Below, piece after piece: positions 8,433 to 13,079 of a DNA stretch of 13,079 bases. The notes below the pieces were generated by a model. The model had not been told where the DNA came from and made no database searches. It saw only the letters and a program-made list of their open reading frames with translations. The translations under genes were made by a program, and so were the position numbers. Every line of letters begins with the position of its first letter. The stretch's first letter is position 1. This DNA is from JAABUE01 sp037440925 (GTDB taxonomy: Bacteria > Chloroflexota > Anaerolineae > Anaerolineales > Villigracilaceae), in contig JBBITF010000079.1 in NCBI GenBank assembly GCA_037440925.1, positions 1 through 13,079 of the forward strand. The letters run 5' to 3'.

Positions 8433-8460
8433 CTATAAAGGATGGTTTTGGGATTGTCAA
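8432..8460 (-). promoter_or_regulatory. Sigma-70-type promoter of the marR-ABC operon
   Basis: On the minus strand TTGACA (8455-8460, perfect consensus) and TATAGT (8432-8437, five of six) are separated by 17 bp, the best promoter match in the window. It predicts transcription from about 8425 and a leader of about 25 nt to the marR start. Confidence 0.75.
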
Positions 8461-8533
8461 GGGCAAGAAACATAGCATATTGCTCAAAAGTTATCAATGC
8501 TGGAACGCCAGATTTACAAACATCTTCTTTGTC

Positions 8534-9769
8534 CTATGCGCTTTTTTCTCCAATCGCCCGCAAGCGTTGGGGAATGGGCGGATGGTCGTAGTGAAGCAGG
8601 ACGTAAAAGGGATGGGGGTTGAGATTTGCCAGGTTTTCCTGCGCCAGGATGCGCAGGGCGTTGCTCGTGGCAGGCGCGCCGGCCCATTGGGCGGCGAAGG
8701 CATCGGCGGCGTATTCGGCCCGGCGGCTGATGGCATTGCCGGCCAGGCTGATGAGCAGGTCGAGCGGCTCGGAGAGGATGCCGAACAGAATCAGGCTGAA
8801 TCCGAAATGAACGCCCGATAGACCGAACTCCTGCGCCAGGGCCGGGCTTTGCAGGATGAACCCAATCAGCGCGGCGTAGACTCCCAGCACGACGATTTGC
8901 ACGCCCATCAGGCGCGGCACGTCTCTGTGAACGGCGTGCCCCAACTCGTGCGCCAGAACCGAGAGAATTTCGTCTTTGTTGAGTTTTTCGATGAGCGTAT
9001 CGAACAGGACGACCTCGCGGGTTTTGCCCAGGCCGCTGAAGAAAGCGTTGAGTTTGGTCGAACGTTTCGAGGCATCCATGACCGAGATGGCGCGGACGTT
9101 GAATCCTACCCGGCTTGCCAGACTTTCAATCTCCTCCCGCAGTTCGCCCTCCGGCAGGGGAGTGAGTTTGTTGAAGAGTTTGACGAAAATTTTAGTGTTA
9201 AGCACAAACAGGACGACGATCAGGACCGAGAGCGCACTCCAGGCCAAAACGATGAACAGCCATAACTGCTCAATGAAGGTCGAATAGAGAAAGTATAGGA
9301 GCGACACTACGCCGCCCCCCAGACCGGCTGCCAGCAGGATACTTTTGAGCAAGTCAATGAGGAATGTTTTATGCGTGGCCTTGTTGAAACCGAATCTTTC
9401 TTCGATGATGAAGGTCTTATAGTAGTTGAACGGCAGCCTGACGATGAACATGAGCAGGCCAAACGCGCCAAGGAAGGCCAGCGTTTGCAGGAGCGGATGG
9501 CTGAACCAAGCATTCGTCCAGCGTTCGAGCCGGCCAAACGCGCCAAATGCCAGCAAAGCCAGCAGGAGCGCTGTCAGCACTGTTTTGACGAGGATGCTGT
9601 GGCGCAGGGTTGTCATCGAATAGTCGAGCCATTTGGCATATTTTTCGTCATCGTAAATGCCGCGCGCCTGTTCTGGCAGGGGGGTGCGGCTATAGCGGTC
9701 ATTGATGAGCGTAACCGCCAGGTCGATCAGGTACATGGCTGCAATCAACCCGAGAATCAACGCTTGCAT
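8534..9769 (-). CDS. M48A membrane zinc protease, Ste24/CAAX prenyl protease 1-like
   Basis: This 411-residue integral membrane metalloprotease has the zinc site HELGH (274-278), with Glu275 as catalytic base, and the third ligand Glu352 in SRRAEYAAD (348-356). The conserved block NAFFSGLGKTREVVLFDTLI (241-260) precedes the active site, and HYDHPPIPQRL (393-403) closes the domain, as in Ste24/ZMPSTE24. Membrane helices lie at about 1-20, 58-78, 92-112, 140-162, 168-190, 286-306 and 320-345. In bacteria such enzymes are thought to take part in membrane-protein quality control, since prenylated CaaX substrates are not expected. It starts with AGGAGG (9775-9780) five bases upstream and has a TATAAT element close by. 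No terminator is visible before the marR promoter, so read-through into that operon is possible. Confidence 0.93.
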   Translation of the reverse strand: MQALILGLIAAMYLIDLAVTLINDRYSRTPLPEQARGIYDDEKYAKWLDYSMTTLRHSILVKTVLTALLLALLAFGAFGRLERWTNAWFSHPLLQTLAFLGAFGLLMFIVRLPFNYYKTFIIEERFGFNKATHKTFLIDLLKSILLAAGLGGGVVSLLYFLYSTFIEQLWLFIVLAWSALSVLIVVLFVLNTKIFVKLFNKLTPLPEGELREEIESLASRVGFNVRAISVMDASKRSTKLNAFFSGLGKTREVVLFDTLIEKLNKDEILSVLAHELGHAVHRDVPRLMGVQIVVLGVYAALIGFILQSPALAQEFGLSGVHFGFSLILFGILSEPLDLLISLAGNAISRRAEYAADAFAAQWAGAPATSNALRILAQENLANLNPHPFYVLLHYDHPPIPQRLRAIGEKSA

Positions 9770-9796
9770 AACGGCCTCCTGAGGAGAGATAGACGA

Positions 9797-9802
9797 ATTA
9801 TA
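9797..9802 (-). promoter_or_regulatory. Probable -10 element of the M48 protease gene
   Basis: A perfect TATAAT lies on the minus strand about 28 bp before the start codon, giving a short leader that holds the AGGAGG site. The best -35-like hexamer, TTGACC (9816-9821), is only 13 bp away; at 16-17 bp only GCATTG or CGCATT is found. The -35 is therefore uncertain. Confidence 0.45.
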
Positions 9803-9997
9803 CCCGCCGCAGGCTGGTCAATGCGCTTGTAAATGGTTTTTGTACTACGCCAACGTTTCGCGGATGGCCTCTTTCAACGGCGGATGGAGGGGTACGCGCA
9901 AACCTTGTCAAAGGCGGAGGCAAAAGTCACCCAACTTTCCAGCAAAGTTTGGAGATTGTGCAGTCTGCGGGATAATCTTTGCATGTACATACCCCGC

Positions 9998-10025
9998 TTG
10001 ACAAAACCCAAAAATCGCCTATCGT
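9998..10025 (+). promoter_or_regulatory. Candidate promoter of the cytochrome b561 gene
   Basis: TTGACA (9998-10003) and TATCGT (10020-10025) are 16 bp apart. The -35 is perfect and the -10 matches four of six. If used, it gives an untranslated leader of about 165 nt, long for such a small gene. A further TGATAAT at 10026-10032 is badly spaced. Confidence 0.35.
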
Positions 10026-10102
10026 TGATAATAGTTGTCCAATTAGAATCAAAACGAAGCGACAAGAAGAAAGCCAAAGAACATCCCTAAAATCTTATCT
10101 TT

Positions 10103-10144
10103 TGAAGATGGGAACGTCCCAAAGGCTTCAGGATAACCCTTTGG
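10103..10144 (+). promoter_or_regulatory. Possible structured leader with competing hairpins upstream of cytochrome b561
   Basis: TGAAG (10103-10107) can pair with CTTCA (10126-10130), enclosing the small stem GGGA-ACG-TCCC (10110-10120). Alternatively CCAAAGG (10119-10125) pairs perfectly with CCTTTGG (10138-10144). The two folds share bases and exclude one another, which is the layout of a switch or attenuator. I do not match it to a known riboswitch class, and stems this short can arise by chance. Confidence 0.3.
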
Positions 10145-10197
10145 AGGATGGCCAAAATGTACCTCTCGAAATTTCGTGACTTTACCCAGGAGATTCA

Positions 10198-10716
10198 ATG
10201 ACCACTACTGTTCCCCTCACACGCTACTCGCCTCTATGGGTGACCATACACTGGGTGGTTGCCTTGCTCATCTTTGCCGAGTTCTATCTCGGTCTTTCCA
10301 GTGTTCAATCGCCGCCGCAGGTTAAAGTCACCTTTTTGCGTTGGCACATGCCAATTGGCGTCACGGTGTTGGCCTTGATGCTTGTTCGCTTGTACCTGCG
10401 CTGGCGCGCGCCGCGCCCCAAAGACGCCAGCACTGGGAACGTTTTTCTTGACAAGACTGGCAAAGGCGTGCATTTTGCCCTCTACCTGTTCGCTTTCCTC
10501 ATGCCCATTAGTGGACTGGCGCTCTCGACGGGCTATGGACTGGCCCCGATTGTCTTTGAGGGGCAGGGAAGTATCTCTGCCAACATGGACCCTGCCCTGC
10601 ATGGTTTGATCTTTCCGCTGTTCGGTCTGCTTATTTTTTTGCACATTCTGGCTGCGCTCTACCATCAGTTCATCCGTCGCGACAACTTGATAGCGCGCAT
10701 GGGATACGGGAAATAG
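10198..10716 (+). CDS. Cytochrome b561, four-helix dihaem membrane protein
   Basis: This 172-residue protein of the bacterial cytochrome b561 (CybB) family would carry electrons in the cytoplasmic membrane, probably between the quinone pool and another redox partner. Four hydrophobic helices are seen at about 13-33, 50-68, 91-112 and 135-157. Candidate haem ligands are His18 (TIHW), His50 (RWHMPIG), His135 (ALHG) and His149 (FLHILAALYHQF); the 14-residue gap between the last two matches E. coli CybB. His92 in VHFALY is a family-conserved position. The start is fixed by AGGAG (10188-10192) five bases upstream. It is the only plus-strand gene in the window, single, divergent from the protease and convergent with the regulator. 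The partner is not identifiable from context. Confidence 0.92.
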   Translation: MTTTVPLTRYSPLWVTIHWVVALLIFAEFYLGLSSVQSPPQVKVTFLRWHMPIGVTVLALMLVRLYLRWRAPRPKDASTGNVFLDKTGKGVHFALYLFAFLMPISGLALSTGYGLAPIVFEGQGSISANMDPALHGLIFPLFGLLIFLHILAALYHQFIRRDNLIARMGYGK

Positions 10717-10736
10717 CCCTTTGCTTGTTGCCTTGC

Positions 10737-10779
10737 CGCCTTCGATATGTAGACCGTCAACCGGCTTCAAGGCGTTTTT
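10737..10779 (+). terminator. Probable terminator after cytochrome b561
   Basis: CGCCTT (10737-10742) pairs with AAGGCG (10769-10774), with an inner CCG-TCAAC-CGG stem, followed by TTTTT (10775-10779). It begins 20 bp after the stop codon. The long loop lowers confidence. Confidence 0.45.
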
Positions 10780-10802
10780 GGGTCTAAAGGTCCGTTCATT
10801 GC

Positions 10803-10821
10803 CAATTCAAGTGAAGAATTG
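10803..10821. repeat. Small hairpin between convergent genes
   Basis: CAATTC-N7-GAATTG lies 9 bp beyond the stop of the regulator gene. It is A/T-rich, lacks a clear T-run and could at best be a weak terminator. Confidence 0.25.
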
Positions 10822-10829
10822 CCAACCTC

Positions 10830-13079
10830 TCAAGCGGCGCTGCGGCGTTTTGCGTTATTTGTAAGTTCTTGATACAGCCAGGTTGTCTCAGACATGGGGT
10901 TTGCATCCAATTCGGCGCTCAAGACTTGCTTTAATTGCGCATACATTCGTGCCACACCGGAACGGTCCCCTAAGCCGGCATAAGCCTGCATGGACAAGCG
11001 ATATAAATCCTCATTGAGCGCATCGAGCGGAATGGCCTTCTGTAGGTATTCAATGGCCTGATTGTAAGAATGAAGCGAGAGATGATAAGCGGACAGTTCC
11101 TGTAAAGCGTGCAGGTAGAGTCGCGCTAGTCGGCGTCGTTCGGGGAACACCCACTCGTAATACAAGTTTTGCAGATATTCACCCTGATACAACGTCGCCG
11201 CTCGTTCGCACCATTTAGCCGCAGCCTCATCGTTGGTCGCCGAACGCGCCTTGGCGATCGCCAGGTCGAATTCGTCCACGTCAATGCTGAAGCGGGCGGA
11301 ATCCAGCCAGTATTCGCCCACTTCCACGAGGATCAATCTTGGGCTGTCGTCCCCAGCCTTGAGGGCGTTGCGGAGGCGGGATAGGGCGGTGTGAAATGCC
11401 GTTCGGCTGGTGCGTTCCTTTTCGCCCCAGATCGCATCGAAGGCTTTGTCGGCGGGAATCTTTTCTCCGCGCATCGTCACGAAATAGGCGAGCAAATCCC
11501 GCGCTTTGGCAGAGACCCAGCGTTCCTGCGATACTTCCTCGCCATTCAGCAAGACGCGGAAATTCCCAAAGCACTGCGCGCGTATCGAGTAGCGGTCTCG
11601 AAGAACTTGAACGGATTTTTCTGGAAGATTTTCCAACACGCGTTCAAGAAAGGGACTCTTCTCCCCCGCGCGGATCAGCGCTTCGCTGACGACCTGCGAG
11701 CGGATGCCCTGGTCGAGAAAAAGTTGAAAGGTGCGCGAGGCTTCGATGAGGCGCAACGCCTTGCGCGCGTATTCGAGTCCGCTTTCGTTTCGCTGGGTTT
11801 CGAGATGAATGTACGCCAGCCCAAAGTACACCATTGCCAACGGAATACGGAACTGGCGGCGTTCTCCCACTTCGACCAACTCGCCATAGAGCCGTTCGGC
11901 TTTGTCGAGTTGACGATTCTCCAATGCGACATCTGCCAGCACGCTTCGACAGACATACGCTTCATAAGTATCCGGGTTGCCTGTGTACGACCACAAGGCG
12001 CCTTCCGCCAACTGACGGGCTTCTTCGACGCGGCCCTGTCCGCACAGGTTGTAAGCAAGATAACCCGTCGCCATCAACTGCTCATACGAAGCCAAGCCCA
12101 ACTGCTGACCAATCTCCATGCCCTGCCGCAGACTGGCTTCGGCACGGGCGGTTTCACCCAAGCGCGTTAACACGTTGCCTAAAGCGGTGTATGCGCTGGG
12201 AAGCAGTTCTTTTAAGTGAAGCGTCTGGGCAATTTGCAATCCACGCTCGGCGTATTGCAGCGCCCTGTCCAATTCGCGCCAATATAAATACGGCGTGACC
12301 AGCGAGATATATGCCTGCGCGCCAATAGGCGAAAATTCTTCGGGCGCGATCTGCAAGGCTTCCTGGCAGAAGCGTACCGTCGCCTGTGGGTCGCCGTGCC
12401 ACCAGCAGATTTGACCGAGCGACTGCAAAAAGTTGGCGCGCGCCAGTGCGCTGACTCGGTCGCCTGCCAGCCGCGCTTCGTTCACCGCCTCCTCCGCAAG
12501 TTGGCGTCCCCTGTTCATGCCCGTTAAAAAGCCAACGCTTTTCGCCAATGACATCAAGGCTTCAGCGCGGGCGGCATGGTCTTCATTCGCAAATGACAGG
12601 GCTTCGGTGGACAGCATCTCTGCCTGACGGTAATTTCCCTGGGCGCGATTGACTTCGGCAAGACAGGTCAATGCGCGGCACACGCCGCTCAAGTTGTTTT
12701 GCGCCGCGAACGAAGAACGCGCATCTTCATACGCCGCGATCGCCGCGCCCGTCTGTCCCAACCGCCAGTGGGCGTTGCCGTGCTGCAGGAGCAATTCGGG
12801 GTTGGCTTTCATCACATCGGCGGGCAGCGCGCTGAGATACCGATGCAGGGCTTCGACGCGTCCGCGCTCGACGTAATCTGCCGCAAAGACAGACATCACC
12901 CTGGCGGCGGATTCAAAATCCTGCGCATTGAGATAATGCGACAACGCGGCTTCCAGTTCGCCCAGCGACTCGTAATGTCTGCCCGCGCTTCGCTCCAGAC
13001 TGATGATCGATTCCGTTTCGACGCGCTGGAGGCGGCTGAGGAGGAATTCGCGGAAGAGATAATGATAGCGATACCAGCG
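10830..13079 (-). CDS. Large MalT-like/SARP-like transcriptional regulator, C-terminal part: TPR plus winged helix plus BTAD (runs off right edge)
   Basis: The frame stays open to the window edge, so the N-terminus is missing and the visible part is 749 residues. It begins RWYRYHYLFREFLLSRL, a sequence typical of the segment after the STAND ATPase module of MalT-like activators. A long TPR superhelix follows (about residues 30-490; repeats such as ALGNVLTRLGETARAEASL and LAYIHLETQRNESGLEYA). Then comes an OmpR-like winged helix (about 500-597, RAQCFGNFRVLLNG onward) and a bacterial transcriptional activator domain, BTAD (about 600-735, with DVDEFDLAI, LYQGEYL and ALNEDLYRLSMQAYAGLGD). The protein probably binds a ligand or partner through the ATPase and TPR parts and activates transcription with the C-terminal module. 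A TTG at 12944 could be taken for a start, but homology-like sequence continues upstream. Its target genes are not evident. Confidence 0.88.
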   Translation of the reverse strand, partial: RWYRYHYLFREFLLSRLQRVETESIISLERSAGRHYESLGELEAALSHYLNAQDFESAARVMSVFAADYVERGRVEALHRYLSALPADVMKANPELLLQHGNAHWRLGQTGAAIAAYEDARSSFAAQNNLSGVCRALTCLAEVNRAQGNYRQAEMLSTEALSFANEDHAARAEALMSLAKSVGFLTGMNRGRQLAEEAVNEARLAGDRVSALARANFLQSLGQICWWHGDPQATVRFCQEALQIAPEEFSPIGAQAYISLVTPYLYWRELDRALQYAERGLQIAQTLHLKELLPSAYTALGNVLTRLGETARAEASLRQGMEIGQQLGLASYEQLMATGYLAYNLCGQGRVEEARQLAEGALWSYTGNPDTYEAYVCRSVLADVALENRQLDKAERLYGELVEVGERRQFRIPLAMVYFGLAYIHLETQRNESGLEYARKALRLIEASRTFQLFLDQGIRSQVVSEALIRAGEKSPFLERVLENLPEKSVQVLRDRYSIRAQCFGNFRVLLNGEEVSQERWVSAKARDLLAYFVTMRGEKIPADKAFDAIWGEKERTSRTAFHTALSRLRNALKAGDDSPRLILVEVGEYWLDSARFSIDVDEFDLAIAKARSATNDEAAAKWCERAATLYQGEYLQNLYYEWVFPERRRLARLYLHALQELSAYHLSLHSYNQAIEYLQKAIPLDALNEDLYRLSMQAYAGLGDRSGVARMYAQLKQVLSAELDANPMSETTWLYQELTNNAKRRSAA

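Larger units (their letters stand above)
9803..10197. other. Intergenic region between divergent protease and cytochrome b561 genes
   Basis: About 400 bp lie between the two divergent starts. Short frames on both strands lack family features and ribosome sites, so I treat them as chance. The left part carries the protease promoter, the middle a TTGACA-containing candidate promoter, and the right part a possibly structured leader. A 20-codon minus-strand stretch ending at a TAG (9845-9904) reads like a protein C-terminus and is discussed as a finding. Confidence 0.6.

Noticed and set aside
9833..10179. Short plus-strand frames before cytochrome b561
   Set aside because: They lack ribosome sites and recognisable domains, and cover the divergent promoter region.
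11391..12170. 259-codon open frame on the plus strand
   Set aside because: It is antisense to the TPR/BTAD regulator gene and shows no family motif.
12944..12946. Start of the regulator gene at an internal TTG
   Set aside because: The 45 codons upstream in the same frame carry the MalT-like YRYHYLFREFL segment and the first helical repeat, so the gene continues beyond the window.

Overview
The window is a 13 kb piece of bacterial chromosome, moderately GC-rich. The gene set is a tungsten-type aldehyde:ferredoxin oxidoreductase, AzlCD, a MarR-controlled heterodimeric ABC exporter, a Ste24-like protease, and a very large MalT-like regulator ending in a BTAD module. Together with the base composition this fits an anaerobic or facultative member of the Chloroflexota, probably class Anaerolineae. 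That placement is inferred from gene content; there is no rRNA or other marker here. All genes lie on the minus strand except the cytochrome b561 gene.

Layout, left to right. (1) 1-236 (-): N-terminal 78 residues of an unrecognised membrane protein, running off the left edge. (2) 411-2234 (-): a stand-alone aldehyde:ferredoxin oxidoreductase with its own promoter (TTGACT-N18-TATCCT), a strong ribosome binding site and a hairpin terminator. (3) 2522-3534 (-): azlC-azlD, a translationally coupled pair (ATGA overlap) for export of branched-chain or related amino acids. (4) 3661-8399 (-): a marR-ABC-ABC drug-efflux operon with a near-consensus promoter, an AT-rich candidate operator over the -10, a 35-bp tandem repeat with a hairpin between marR and the first ABC gene, an ATGA overlap between the two ABC genes, and a strong terminator. 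(5) 8534-9769 (-): an M48A (Ste24/CAAX prenyl protease 1-like) membrane metalloprotease. (6) 9770-10197: non-coding, holding the protease promoter and a long, possibly structured leader for the next gene. (7) 10198-10716 (+): a four-helix cytochrome b561. (8) 10830-13079 (-): the C-terminal 749 residues of a transcriptional activator (end of a STAND/MalT-like part, a TPR superhelix, then winged helix plus BTAD), running off the right edge and convergent with the cytochrome gene.

How the genes work together. The two ABC subunits show complementary degeneration (one lacks the catalytic Glu and switch His, the other has an altered signature motif), as expected of a heterodimeric exporter with one active ATP site, and the MarR protein is the obvious local regulator. 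The other genes look like independent units. I see no clear multi-gene novel system. The most interesting features are the roughly 175-residue extracytoplasmic insert in one ABC subunit, the repeat/hairpin in the marR-ABC gap, the C-terminal placement of the BTAD module, and the cytochrome b561 leader.
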